A DNA stretch of 64,000 nucleotides from Pseudomonas fluorescens (GTDB taxonomy: Bacteria; Pseudomonadota; Gammaproteobacteria; Pseudomonadales; Pseudomonadaceae), in contig NZ_JAGGOG010000025.1 of assembly GCF_018614655.1 (NCBI RefSeq), forward strand, positions 62,001-126,000. Reading direction: 5' to 3'. A model generated the notes under the pieces. It did not search any database. It was not told the DNA's origin and saw nothing but the letters and a program-made list of their open reading frames with translations. Within the stretch, counting starts at the first letter, position 1. Each line of letters opens with the position of its first letter. This document shows, piece after piece, positions 41,838 to 50,848 of this stretch. Position numbers and translations under genes: made by a program.

Positions 41838-42617
41838 ATGGAGCGACATAACAGAAGGATTATTAGTGCCAAAAGGAAAAAGTTGATTGCGGCCTATAAG
41901 CTGCCGGGGGCGCCAGGTTCGGGGCAATTTGCACCGATGGACAGTGATGATGATTGCAACGCAGCCGTGGTGAATAACGGCGTCATCTCGTTTATGGAGG
42001 GCATGTCGGGTCTGAACAGGGAGTACACCCGCAAGAGTTATCTGCTGGCAAGCAGCTATGTCAGCGATGTATTGAAGGTCAGTCGGGGTACCGAAGCCTG
42101 GTATGACGAGTTTATCAAGGTCATGATCAGCTTGGGCTGGCTGCCGGTGCGCAGCAGCTTCGAGCGGGTTTCGACCTCTCGCAAGGGGCTGACGGTCCAG
42201 CTGGCCGCCCTGAATATCATTGCTGCGACGGTGACCTCGGCATCTTTTTCGGGGCCGCTGCTGACAGCATTACCGAAGTTGGCAGCGGATGCGGTTGAAG
42301 CCTTGAAGCAGCAACCTGCTTCTTTCGATTTATTCAAACGTAATAGCAGCGTGCATGACGGCGGGGATTTTGGCCTGGCGTCCTGTACCGAGCGCAACGG
42401 CGAAATCATGATGGTGCTGGTGATCTACAGTTCTCACGGCGTCAACAAACAGGTCGGTGTTCCATTTATAGAGTGGGACAGTTCTTCTTTTGAAGCCTTC
42501 AGCGGGCAAACGTGCCTGGTGTTGAATACGGCGGTGGTCAACGAAAAGACCGTCCAGCTAATGCGCGAAAGCGCGGGCGACAAAGTGCAACTGGCAATCG
42601 CCAAATATCGCATCTGA
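41838..42617 (+). CDS. Unrecognised 259-residue protein
   Basis: I do not recognise a family. The protein starts with a very basic segment (RHNRRIISAKRKKL), has no signal peptide, and has a semi-hydrophobic helix-like region near residues 118-150 (LAALNIIAATVTSASFSG). The C-terminal half is beta-like (IMMVLVIYSSHG; CLVLNTAVVNEKTVQLM). Early codons include AGA and AGG for arginine and several AT-rich codons, unlike neighbours, which hints at transfer. A GGAGAG site lies at normal distance. It follows cobJ on the same strand after 237 bp and ends 3 bp before convergent marC. A cobalamin role is not implied. Confidence 0.75.
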   Translation: MERHNRRIISAKRKKLIAAYKLPGAPGSGQFAPMDSDDDCNAAVVNNGVISFMEGMSGLNREYTRKSYLLASSYVSDVLKVSRGTEAWYDEFIKVMISLGWLPVRSSFERVSTSRKGLTVQLAALNIIAATVTSASFSGPLLTALPKLAADAVEALKQQPASFDLFKRNSSVHDGGDFGLASCTERNGEIMMVLVIYSSHGVNKQVGVPFIEWDSSSFEAFSGQTCLVLNTAVVNEKTVQLMRESAGDKVQLAIAKYRI

Positions 42618-42620
42618 CCC

Positions 42621-43217
42621 TTACGGCACCAAGTAACCACGCACGCCGGTGAAGATGATTTGCGCTGCCAGTGCGCATACAAACAAGCCCATCAGGCGGC
42701 TGACAATCTGCAGGCCCTGGTCGCCGAGGATGCGTTCAATACGGTTGGACAGGTAAAGCACCACGCCGACCGTCAGGCTGGCCAGGGCAATGCTGAGGAT
42801 GGCGGTGATCTTGTCGTCCCAGTGGGGCTGGCTGACGCCCATCACCAGCAGCGCACCAATGGTGCCGGGGCCGACGGTCAGGGGGATGGTCAGCGGGACG
42901 ATGGTCACGTCCTGCTGCACGTTGTCGGTCTGTACCGCTGATTTGCCCTGGGCCATGCCCAGCGCCGAGATGAACAGCACGCTGCCGGCACCGATACGAA
43001 AGGCGTCCACTGTGATGCCGAACACGCTGAAAATTACTCGGCCAAACAGGTAGAGCAGGACGCTCGACACCAGGGTTGCCAGGGCCACCTTCCATGCCAG
43101 GCGTCGTCGCTCCTTGCTGGAGTAGCCGCGGGTCAGGCTGATAAAACAGGAAAGCACGAAGAAGGGGCTATACAGCACCAGCATCTTCAAATAAACGCTG
43201 AACAACACATGGAGCAT
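42621..43217 (-). CDS. MarC family integral membrane protein
   Basis: The 198-residue protein has six predicted helices and the MarC/YhgN signatures FVLSCFISLTRGYSSKERR and VPLTIPLTVGPGTIGALLVMG. The family function is unclear; earlier links to multiple antibiotic resistance were not supported. It stands alone between the unrecognised gene and retS. Confidence 0.9.
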   Translation of the reverse strand: MLHVLFSVYLKMLVLYSPFFVLSCFISLTRGYSSKERRRLAWKVALATLVSSVLLYLFGRVIFSVFGITVDAFRIGAGSVLFISALGMAQGKSAVQTDNVQQDVTIVPLTIPLTVGPGTIGALLVMGVSQPHWDDKITAILSIALASLTVGVVLYLSNRIERILGDQGLQIVSRLMGLFVCALAAQIIFTGVRGYLVP

Positions 43218-43277
43218 GGTGGGAGCTCACAGCGAAGGAGGGCGGGCGGGAGTTTACCTGTGGTGAAGGCGCTTGTC

Positions 43278-43309
43278 CTGTGGCGAGCGGGCAAGCCCGC
43301 TCGCCACAG
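43278..43309. repeat. Single perfect REP palindrome
   Basis: CTGTGGCGAGCGGG (43278-43291) and CCCGCTCGCCACAG (43296-43309) are perfect 14-bp arms with a 4-bp loop. It lies just past the retS stop and may act as its terminator. Confidence 0.75.
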
Positions 43310-43324
43310 TGGTTGGCTCCAGCG

Positions 43325-46102
43325 TCAGGAGTTGTGCACCTGTGCTGTTTTCTGCTCGCGCTGCGCCACCCAATATTCCACCAACTCCCGCAGTTGCGAC
43401 AGTTCCACCGGCTTGGCCATGTGCCCGTCCATCCCGGCTTGGCGTGCACGTTCCTTATGTTCCGAAAGAATGTGTGCCGTCAGCGCCACGATCGGCGTGC
43501 GGATACGCTGGTTGCTGACTTCCCAGGCCCGTAGTTGCTGAGTCGCGGAGAATCCGTCGAGGATCGGCATCTCGCAATCCATCAGCACCAGGTCGTAACG
43601 CTGAGCCTTCATCGCCTGCAAGGCTTCCTCGCCATTGCTGGCGGTATCCGGTTGCAGGTTGAGCTTGCCGAGCATGCCGCGAATTACCTTGGTGGAGATG
43701 CTGTTGTCTTCGGCCACCAGGATGCGGAAATCACTGGGCACGGTCACTACAGCAGGTGCGCTGAGGCTCGCCTGGCGTGACGGGGTGACGCCCTTGCTGC
43801 GTTGGGTCAGTTCGTCGGCCAAGGTGGTCTTGAGGGTGTAGCCGGCCACCGGTTTGGCGAGGATGCGCTTGATCCCGCAATTGCGCGCAATGATCTTGCT
43901 CGGGGCATTGCTGATGCCGGTCAGCATGATCAGCAGAATGTCGTGGTTCAGGCTCGGGTCTTCCTTGATCTTCGCCGCCAGTTGCATGCCGGTCATGCCC
44001 GGCATGTTCTGGTCCAGCAGGACCACATCGAAGTAGTCCCGCAGGTGCGCCTTGGTGCGCAGCAGGGCGAGGGCTTCCTTGCCTGAGGGGACGGCACTGA
44101 CGTTCAGGCCCCAGGCCGTGCATTGCTGCACCAGCACCTTGCGGCAGGTGTCGTTGTCGTCCACCACCAGTACTCGCGCGCCCTTGAGCGGGCCGTCGAG
44201 GTCGGAGGTTGGATGTTCCAGGCGTTCCGGGTCCAGTGGCAGCGTCAGCCACAGGGTGCTGCCCTGATGGCTGCCGCTCTTGATGCCGAATTCGCCGTGC
44301 ATCAACAGGATCAACTGACGGGCGATGACCAGCCCCAGGTGACCGCTCAAACGGGTGGCCGAAAGGAAGTTCTTGCTGTGCAGTTCACTGTGCAGCAAGG
44401 CGTCGCGCTCGGAGGCCTCCATCGGCAGGCCACTGTCTTGCACGGCAATGCGCAGGCGAGGCTTGCTGCTGCGCTCATCCAGGGCGACGACGATCAATAC
44501 TTCGCCTTCGTCGGTCTTGTGCAGTGCATTTTCCAGCAGGCTCAACAACGCCTGGCGTAGGCGTGTCGGATCGCCGCTGATCACGCGTGGCACTTGGGGC
44601 TGGATAAAGCTGATCAGCTCGACGTTCTGTTGTTCGGCCTTGGCGCGGAAAATACTCAGGCAGTCTTCGATCAGCGCATTGAGGTCGAACTGCACGTCGT
44701 CCAGCTCGATCTGCCCGGATTCGAGCTTGGAGATGTCGAGAATCTCGTTGATCAGCGTGAGCAGTTCGTTACCGGCGCTGTGGATGGTCTGCACATAGTC
44801 GCGCTGCTTGACCGACAGCGGCGTGCCCAGCAGCAGCTCGGTCATGCCCAGCACGCCATTCATGGGCGTACGGATTTCATGACTGATCTTCGCCAGGAAC
44901 TCTGCCTTCGCGGCGATCTCGGCGTTGCTTGCCGCGAGGTCGCGGCTGAGGCTGAAGCGGTCTTCGGTGATGCTGCGTTGGCGTTCGGCCAGGGCCAGGC
45001 TCATCAACAGGCCGCTGATGCAGATAAAACCCAACAGGGTGACGATCAAGCCCTGGGGCGCTACCAGCGTCAGGCCCAACAGCGCTGGCAGGATGATCAG
45101 TGTGCCGATGTTGAACACCACCATGGCCAGCATGAACAGCCGTGCCGGCCGGTAACCTTTTTGCCAGTGATAGGCCGAGACGAACAGCATGCTCAGGCCG
45201 GCCAGGGCCACCAATGCGTAGGTGATGATATTCAACGGCAGGGTATTGACGAACAACAGCAGCAAGCCGCACAGGATGATCAGCAGGATGTCCGCCATCA
45301 GCAGCTTGTTCAGTGGGTGCGGGCCAAGGGGCGCGAAGAAGCGGTAGGCGAACATCAACCCGCAAGGCGCCGTCAGCAGCAAGGCAAGGTAGGCGCCCGG
45401 CGTCTGGGCGGCATGCCAGTCTGGCAGCCAGGGGCCCAGAATGTTAAGCAACAGCAGCAGGCTCATCAATAACAACATCTCGCAGGCGGCCAGCCACAGG
45501 CTGCTGCGGGAGCGATGGTAGGCATAGCGGGTCAGGTTATGCAGGATCAGCATCACCAGGCAGCCGAACAGCAGCCCATAGACCAGCGTCTGGCTCTGAT
45601 TGGCGGCGGCGAGCACTGCCGGCTCGAGGGTGATATACGGCCGCAGTTCGTGTTCCGACACCAGGCGCAGGTAGACGTCCAGTGGCTTCTGGATTTGCGG
45701 CATTGGCAGCATGAAGTCGCTGCTGGGCAGCGGGCGTTCTGACTGGGGTTGGCGGGTGCCTGTGCTTTGCTGCTCCACCAGGGTGTCGCCGTCCAGTACA
45801 TACAGGTTCAGGTGTGACAGGTCGGGGGCGAACACCCGCAGCACTTGCTCGTGCTTGCCGGGTTGCAGCTTGAAGCGTACCCACAACGCACCGTCCGGTT
45901 CGGCAGCGGTGATCCGGTCCAGTTCGATGGGGCTGAATTGATTGGTGTAGCGAGGGGAGCGTATATCGCTCAGTTGCAGATCGGCCTGTTCGTCAAGCAA
46001 TACCGCCCAACCACTGCCTTGTGCGGCGGCCTGGGCCGGAAACAGGCAGAGCAGAGTCAGCAGGCTGACAGTGAAACCTATGGCGATCCTGAGCCAGCGC
46101 AC
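43325..46102 (-). CDS. retS: Hybrid sensor kinase RetS
   Basis: The 925-residue protein has a signal peptide, a periplasmic 7TMR-DISMED2 domain (about 30-165) and a seven-helix 7TMR domain (about 172-373). HisKA follows (His408 in KISHEIRTPMNGVLG), then an ATPase domain and two receiver domains (LLDQNMPGM and LMDCEMPIL). The ATPase G1 and G2 boxes are degenerate (VQDSGLPME and SGHLGLV). This order and the position next to purD match P. aeruginosa RetS, which blocks GacS and so controls the switch between acute and biofilm states. Confidence 0.92.
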   Translation of the reverse strand: MRWLRIAIGFTVSLLTLLCLFPAQAAAQGSGWAVLLDEQADLQLSDIRSPRYTNQFSPIELDRITAAEPDGALWVRFKLQPGKHEQVLRVFAPDLSHLNLYVLDGDTLVEQQSTGTRQPQSERPLPSSDFMLPMPQIQKPLDVYLRLVSEHELRPYITLEPAVLAAANQSQTLVYGLLFGCLVMLILHNLTRYAYHRSRSSLWLAACEMLLLMSLLLLLNILGPWLPDWHAAQTPGAYLALLLTAPCGLMFAYRFFAPLGPHPLNKLLMADILLIILCGLLLLFVNTLPLNIITYALVALAGLSMLFVSAYHWQKGYRPARLFMLAMVVFNIGTLIILPALLGLTLVAPQGLIVTLLGFICISGLLMSLALAERQRSITEDRFSLSRDLAASNAEIAAKAEFLAKISHEIRTPMNGVLGMTELLLGTPLSVKQRDYVQTIHSAGNELLTLINEILDISKLESGQIELDDVQFDLNALIEDCLSIFRAKAEQQNVELISFIQPQVPRVISGDPTRLRQALLSLLENALHKTDEGEVLIVVALDERSSKPRLRIAVQDSGLPMEASERDALLHSELHSKNFLSATRLSGHLGLVIARQLILLMHGEFGIKSGSHQGSTLWLTLPLDPERLEHPTSDLDGPLKGARVLVVDDNDTCRKVLVQQCTAWGLNVSAVPSGKEALALLRTKAHLRDYFDVVLLDQNMPGMTGMQLAAKIKEDPSLNHDILLIMLTGISNAPSKIIARNCGIKRILAKPVAGYTLKTTLADELTQRSKGVTPSRQASLSAPAVVTVPSDFRILVAEDNSISTKVIRGMLGKLNLQPDTASNGEEALQAMKAQRYDLVLMDCEMPILDGFSATQQLRAWEVSNQRIRTPIVALTAHILSEHKERARQAGMDGHMAKPVELSQLRELVEYWVAQREQKTAQVHNS

Positions 46103-46203
46103 GGCGAAATCCCTTCGTAGATTAATGCACGGGGTAACTATGCGCGGGGCCGCAATAGTACGGCAAGGGCCAAGGGCCCCTGCCTAACCGAACGGATAGC
46201 TGT

Positions 46204-47496
46204 TTACTGATCTTCGCCACGCTCGCGGGCAATGGCGCGGTAGCCAATGTCCTTGCGATAGAAGCAGCCCTGCCAGTCGATTTTCGTGGCCAGCTTGTAA
46301 GCTTGTTGCTGGGCGGCATCAACACTGGCACCCATCGCCGTGGCGCACAACACACGACCACCGGCGGTGACGACCTTGCCATCCTGGAGCGCGGTGCCCG
46401 CGTGGAACACCTTGCCTTCCAGCGTAGCAGCCGCATCCAGACCTTCAATCACGTCGCCCTTGGCGTAGTCGGCAGGGTAGCCACCAGCTGCCAGTACGAT
46501 ACCGACGCTTGGGCGCGGATCCCATTGCGCTTCGACCTTGTCCAGGGCCTGGGCCAGGGCAGCTTCCACCAGCAGCACCAGGCTTGATTGCAGACGCAGC
46601 ATCACCGGTTGGGTTTCCGGGTCGCCGAAGCGGCAGTTGAACTCGATGACTTTCGGATTACCGGCCTTGTCGATCATCAAGCCGGCGTACAGGAAGCCGG
46701 TGTAGATATTGCCTTCGTCGGCCATGCCACGCACGGTCGGCCAGATCACCAGGTCCATCACACGCTTGTGCACCTCGGCGGTGACCACCGGGGCAGGGGA
46801 GTAGGCACCCATGCCGCCGGTGTTCGGGCCGGTGTCGCCGTCGCCGACGCGTTTGTGGTCCTGGCTGGTGGCCATCGGCAAGACGTTTTTGCCATCGACC
46901 ATCACGATAAAGCTGGCTTCTTCGCCGTCGAGGAACTCCTCGATCACCACGCGCGAACCGGCGTCACCAAAAGCATTGCCGGCGAGCATGTCGCGTACGG
47001 CGTCTTCGGCTTCACTCAGCGTCATGGCGACGATCACGCCTTTACCGGCCGCCAGGCCGTCGGCCTTGATCACGATCGGGGCGCCTTTTTCACGCAGATA
47101 AGCCAGGGCAGGCTCGATCTCGGTGAAGTTCTGGTAGTCGGCCGTTGGAATCTTGTGGCGCGCCAGGAAATCCTTGGTGAAGGCTTTCGAACCTTCCAAC
47201 TGAGCTGCGCCGGCGGTAGGGCCGAAACAATCCAGGCCACGGCTGCGGAACAGGTCCACAACGCCGGCAACCAGTGGAACTTCCGGACCGACGATGGTCA
47301 GGGAAACGTTCTTCTCGGCGAAGTCGGCGAGTTGCTCAAGGGCCAGTACGTCGATGGCGACGTTTTCGCACTTGGCTTCAATGGCGGTGCCCGCATTGCC
47401 TGGGGCGACGAAAACTTTCTGGACGCGAGGGTCCTGGGCGACTTTCCAGGCCAGGGCGTGTTCACGGCCACCGCTGCCAATGATCAAAACATTCAT
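46204..47496 (-). CDS. purD: Phosphoribosylamine-glycine ligase
   Basis: The 430-residue ATP-grasp enzyme has GSGGREHALAWKVAQ at the N-terminus, PTAGAAQLEGSKAFTKDFL, KADGLAAGKGV and a C-terminal EFNCRFGDPETQ. It makes glycinamide ribonucleotide in purine synthesis. It is downstream of purH, separated by a REPIN, and is followed by retS as in P. aeruginosa. Confidence 0.97.
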   Translation of the reverse strand: MNVLIIGSGGREHALAWKVAQDPRVQKVFVAPGNAGTAIEAKCENVAIDVLALEQLADFAEKNVSLTIVGPEVPLVAGVVDLFRSRGLDCFGPTAGAAQLEGSKAFTKDFLARHKIPTADYQNFTEIEPALAYLREKGAPIVIKADGLAAGKGVIVAMTLSEAEDAVRDMLAGNAFGDAGSRVVIEEFLDGEEASFIVMVDGKNVLPMATSQDHKRVGDGDTGPNTGGMGAYSPAPVVTAEVHKRVMDLVIWPTVRGMADEGNIYTGFLYAGLMIDKAGNPKVIEFNCRFGDPETQPVMLRLQSSLVLLVEAALAQALDKVEAQWDPRPSVGIVLAAGGYPADYAKGDVIEGLDAAATLEGKVFHAGTALQDGKVVTAGGRVLCATAMGASVDAAQQQAYKLATKIDWQGCFYRKDIGYRAIARERGEDQ

Positions 47497-47538
47497 TTCA
47501 AAAACCTCAAATTCTGTAAGGCACCGCTAGAGTGCTTT

Positions 47539-47629
47539 ATGTGGGAGCGGGCTTGCTCGCGAAAGCGGTGTGTCAGTCGCAGGATATGTAGCTGATACAC
47601 CGCATTCGCGAGCAAGCCCGCTCCCACAT
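47539..47629. repeat. REPIN (GGGAGCGGGCTTGCTCGC type)
   Basis: Two inverted REP units lie between purH and purD. Inner arms GCGGTGTGTCAG and CTGATACACCGC pair imperfectly. Confidence 0.85.
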
Positions 47630-47643
47630 TTTGATCAAGTCAA

Positions 47644-49251
47644 TCAGTGACGGAAGTGGCGCATGCCGGTGAAGACCATCGCGATGCCGGCTTCATCAGC
47701 GGCCGCTATCACTTCTGCATCACGCATTGAACCACCCGGCTGTATCACGGCGGTCACACCGGCTTTCGCGGCGTTATCCAAGCCATCACGGAATGGGAAG
47801 AATGCATCGGAAGCCATCACCGAACCCACTACCTGCAAACCGGCATGTTCAGCCTTGATCGCGGCAATGCGGGCCGAGTTCACGCGGCTCATCTGGCCAG
47901 CGCCGACGCCGATGGTCTGGCGGTTCTTGGCGTAGACGATGGCGTTGGATTTAACGTACTTGGCGACTTTCCAGGCGAAGATCAGGTCGTTGATTTCCTG
48001 TTCGGTCGGGGCGCGCTTGGTCACCACTTTCAGGTCGGCGCTGCCGATCATGCCGATGTCACGGCTCTGGACCAGCAAGCCGCCATTGACGCGCTTGTAG
48101 TCCCAGGCAGCAGCACGGTCAGTTGACCACTCGCCGCAGGCCAGCAGGCGCACGTTAGCTTTGGCGGCCACGATGGCACGGGCCTCTTCGCTGACGCTTG
48201 GCGCAATGATCACTTCAACGAATTGACGCTCAACAATGGCCTTGGCCGTTTCGGCGTCGAGTTCACGGTTGAAGGCGATGATGCCGCCGAAAGCCGATTC
48301 GGTGTCGGTGGCGTAGGCCAATTCGTACGCCTGGCGGATACCGCCTTCAGCGTCCGGGCTCACCGCCACACCACACGGGTTGGCGTGCTTGACGATCACG
48401 CAGGCCGGCTTGACGAAGCTCTTCACACATTCCAGCGCGGCGTCGGTGTCGGCCACGTTGTTGTAGGACAGCTCTTTGCCTTGCAGCTGGGTCGCGGTGG
48501 CGATGCCGACTTCGGCAGGCTTGGCTTCCACGTAGAACGCCGCGCTCTGGTGCGGGTTCTCGCCGTAGCGCATTTCCTGGGCCTTGATGAACTGGCTGTT
48601 GAAGGTGCGCGGGAACTGGCTGCGACCTTCTGTGCTCAGGGTTTCAGCGGCCTGGTTCACGGTGCCCATGTAGTTGGCGATCATGCCGTCGTAGGCGGCG
48701 GTGTGTTCGAAGGCCTTGAGCATGAGGTCGAAGCGCTGGGCGTAGGTCAGGCCACCGGCTTTCAGGCTTTCCAGGACTTGGGCGTAATCGCCGGCGTTAA
48801 CCACGATGGCAACGTCTTTGTGGTTCTTGGCGGCCGAGCGGACCATGGTCGGGCCGCCGATATCGATGTTTTCGATAGCGGTCGGCAGGTCGCAGCCAGG
48901 CTTGGAGATCGTTGCTTCGAACGGGTAGAGGTTAACGGCCACCAGGTCGATCGGCTTGATGCCGTGCTCGGTCATGATGGCGTCGTCGATACCGCGACGA
49001 CCGAGAATCCCACCGTGGATTTTCGGGTGCAGGGTCTTGACCCGGCCGTCCATCATTTCTGCGAAACCGGTGTAGTCCGCGACTTCTACTGCGGCCACGC
49101 CGTTGTCCTGCAGCAGTTTGAAGGTCCCGCCGGTGGAGAGAATCTCCACGCCCAGGGCTTCCAGCTCCCGGGCAAATTCGAGGATCCCGGTCTTGTCGGA
49201 GACACTGATCAAGGCACGGCGGATCGGCAGGCGGGTAGTCTGGTCGGTCAT
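47644..49251 (-). CDS. purH: Bifunctional AICAR transformylase/IMP cyclohydrolase
   Basis: The 535-residue protein has an N-terminal MGS-like cyclohydrolase domain (RRALISVSDKTGILEFARELEALG-type start; RVKTLHPKIHGGILGRR) and a C-terminal transformylase domain with KHANPCGVA and the final VFTGMRHFRH. It does the last two steps of IMP synthesis. I choose MTDQTTRLPIRRALI at 49251, matching orthologues. Confidence 0.97.
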   Translation of the reverse strand: MTDQTTRLPIRRALISVSDKTGILEFARELEALGVEILSTGGTFKLLQDNGVAAVEVADYTGFAEMMDGRVKTLHPKIHGGILGRRGIDDAIMTEHGIKPIDLVAVNLYPFEATISKPGCDLPTAIENIDIGGPTMVRSAAKNHKDVAIVVNAGDYAQVLESLKAGGLTYAQRFDLMLKAFEHTAAYDGMIANYMGTVNQAAETLSTEGRSQFPRTFNSQFIKAQEMRYGENPHQSAAFYVEAKPAEVGIATATQLQGKELSYNNVADTDAALECVKSFVKPACVIVKHANPCGVAVSPDAEGGIRQAYELAYATDTESAFGGIIAFNRELDAETAKAIVERQFVEVIIAPSVSEEARAIVAAKANVRLLACGEWSTDRAAAWDYKRVNGGLLVQSRDIGMIGSADLKVVTKRAPTEQEINDLIFAWKVAKYVKSNAIVYAKNRQTIGVGAGQMSRVNSARIAAIKAEHAGLQVVGSVMASDAFFPFRDGLDNAAKAGVTAVIQPGGSMRDAEVIAAADEAGIAMVFTGMRHFRH

Positions 49252-49282
49252 CTCAATTTCCATCAAAAGCAAAGGAGTCAGC

Positions 49283-49315
49283 AAAAAAGGCGACCGGTTT
49301 TACGCGGGCGCCTTT
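49283..49315 (-). terminator. Rho-independent terminator after fis
   Basis: On the minus strand, AAAGGCG (49315-49309) pairs with CGCCTTT (49292-49286), followed by a T6 run. It lies 18 bp after the fis stop. Confidence 0.75.
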
Positions 49316-49332
49316 CTGGTTTGATTGAATGC

Positions 49333-49653
49333 TTACAGCAAATCGTACTGCTTGAGCTTTTTACGCAAGGTGCCCCGGTTGAGGCCCAGCAGCTCACTGG
49401 CTTTGGTCTGGTTGCCCTTGACGTAGTTCATCACGCTTTCGAGCAAGGGCGCCTCGACTTCGGAGAGCACCAGGTTGTACACGTCCGTGACGGCAGCGCC
49501 CTCAAGGTGGGCGAAATAATTGTGCAGCGCCTTCTCGACACTCCCGCGAAGGGTCTGGCCTTCTTCGCTCGGCGTGTTGAGGTGCTGTTTCAAATTGACG
49601 TTGTCGCTCACGGGTGTTGTTCCACTCACTAAAGTCTCGGTCATCATCGTCAT
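49333..49653 (-). CDS. fis: DNA-binding protein Fis
   Basis: The 106-residue protein has the conserved C-terminal helix-turn-helix (GNQTKASELLGLNRGTLRKKL) and the N-terminal beta-hairpin region. Fis bends DNA and regulates rRNA genes and many others. It is co-transcribed with dusB (ATGA overlap), as in most gamma-proteobacteria. Confidence 0.97.
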   Translation of the reverse strand: MTMMTETLVSGTTPVSDNVNLKQHLNTPSEEGQTLRGSVEKALHNYFAHLEGAAVTDVYNLVLSEVEAPLLESVMNYVKGNQTKASELLGLNRGTLRKKLKQYDLL

Positions 49654-50663
49654 GCGGCCACCCCTTCTCCGTCCCCTGCTCTCAGGCTCTTGTCTCGTTC
49701 GGCGAAGAACTCACGAACGGCGGTGACCTGTGCTTGCGTTTCATCCAAACGATTGAACCGGGCGCGAAACTCCTTGGCCCCCGGCAGGGTTGCGAGATAC
49801 CAACCCACATGCTTGCGAGCAATGCGTACGCCCATCACGTCTCCGTAGAAGATGTGCAGCGCGGCCAGATGCTCTAGCAGAATACGTTCCACCTCGATCA
49901 GCGCCGGTGCCGGCAAGGTTTCGCCGGTACGCAGAAAATGTTCGATTTCACGAAAAATCCATGGCCGCCCCTGGGCGGCCCGGCCAATCAACAGGCCATC
50001 GGCACCGGTCGCGTGCAGCACGCGCCGGGCTTTCTCGGCCGAGTCGATATCGCCATTGGCAAAGACCGGAATCGACACCGCCTGCTTGATCGCGGCAATG
50101 GTGTCGTACTCGGCTTCACCGGTATAAAGGTCGGCGCGGGTGCGGCCATGCACTGCCAGCGCTGTGATGCCCGCCTGTTCGGCGATCTTCGCCACCGTCA
50201 GGCCATTCTTGTTCTCCCGGTCCCAGCCGGTGCGAATCTTCAGGGTGACCGGCACATCCACTGCAGCGACAACGGCATGCAGTATCTCGCTCACCAGCGC
50301 TTCATCCTTGAGCAAAGCAGAACCGGCAGCCTTGTTGCAGACTTTTTTTGCCGGACAGCCCATGTTGATATCAATTATCTGCGCCCCCAACTCGACGTTG
50401 GCCCGGGCCGCATCCGCCAGCATCTGCGCATCACCGCCGGCGATCTGTACCGAGCGGGGCTCGGGATCACCTTCGTGGATCATGCGCATCCGCGATTTGC
50501 GGGTGTTCCACAAGCTCATGTCGCTGGTGACCATTTCCGAGACTACAAGGCCCGCTCCCAATCGTTTGCAAAGCTGACGAAAGGGCTGGTCGGTGACGCC
50601 CGCCATGGGGGCGAGAATCAAGCCGTTGTGCAATGTGTATGGGCCGATGCGTACCGCCGACAT
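49650..50663 (-). CDS. dusB: tRNA-dihydrouridine synthase B
   Basis: The 337-residue flavoenzyme has LAPMAGVTDQPFRQL, the catalytic Cys in NMGCPAKKVCNK and a TIM-barrel phosphate loop GADGLLIGRAAQGRPW. It reduces uridine to dihydrouridine in tRNA. It is the first gene of the dusB-fis operon. Confidence 0.97.
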   Translation of the reverse strand: MSAVRIGPYTLHNGLILAPMAGVTDQPFRQLCKRLGAGLVVSEMVTSDMSLWNTRKSRMRMIHEGDPEPRSVQIAGGDAQMLADAARANVELGAQIIDINMGCPAKKVCNKAAGSALLKDEALVSEILHAVVAAVDVPVTLKIRTGWDRENKNGLTVAKIAEQAGITALAVHGRTRADLYTGEAEYDTIAAIKQAVSIPVFANGDIDSAEKARRVLHATGADGLLIGRAAQGRPWIFREIEHFLRTGETLPAPALIEVERILLEHLAALHIFYGDVMGVRIARKHVGWYLATLPGAKEFRARFNRLDETQAQVTAVREFFAERDKSLRAGDGEGVAA

Positions 50664-50848
50664 AGGACTTCCCTGTTGTGGGGCCGGATCATTAGAGTTC
50701 GAAAAAGGGTTGGCATGATACCCGCTCTCGATGACTGGATAAAGGCTGAATTGGATAAAATCTGAACAGTTACTTTCTTATCGCCGCCAGTTTGGTCGCA
50801 GACGGCGCAGTCAATAATCCGCCGTCAAACCTCAGCGCCGGAACCGAT

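Noticed and set aside
46103..46203. Terminator between purD and retS
   Set aside because: A GGGCC-AA-GGGCCC segment near 46170 could pair, but the stem is short and imperfect with no T-run, so I do not list it.
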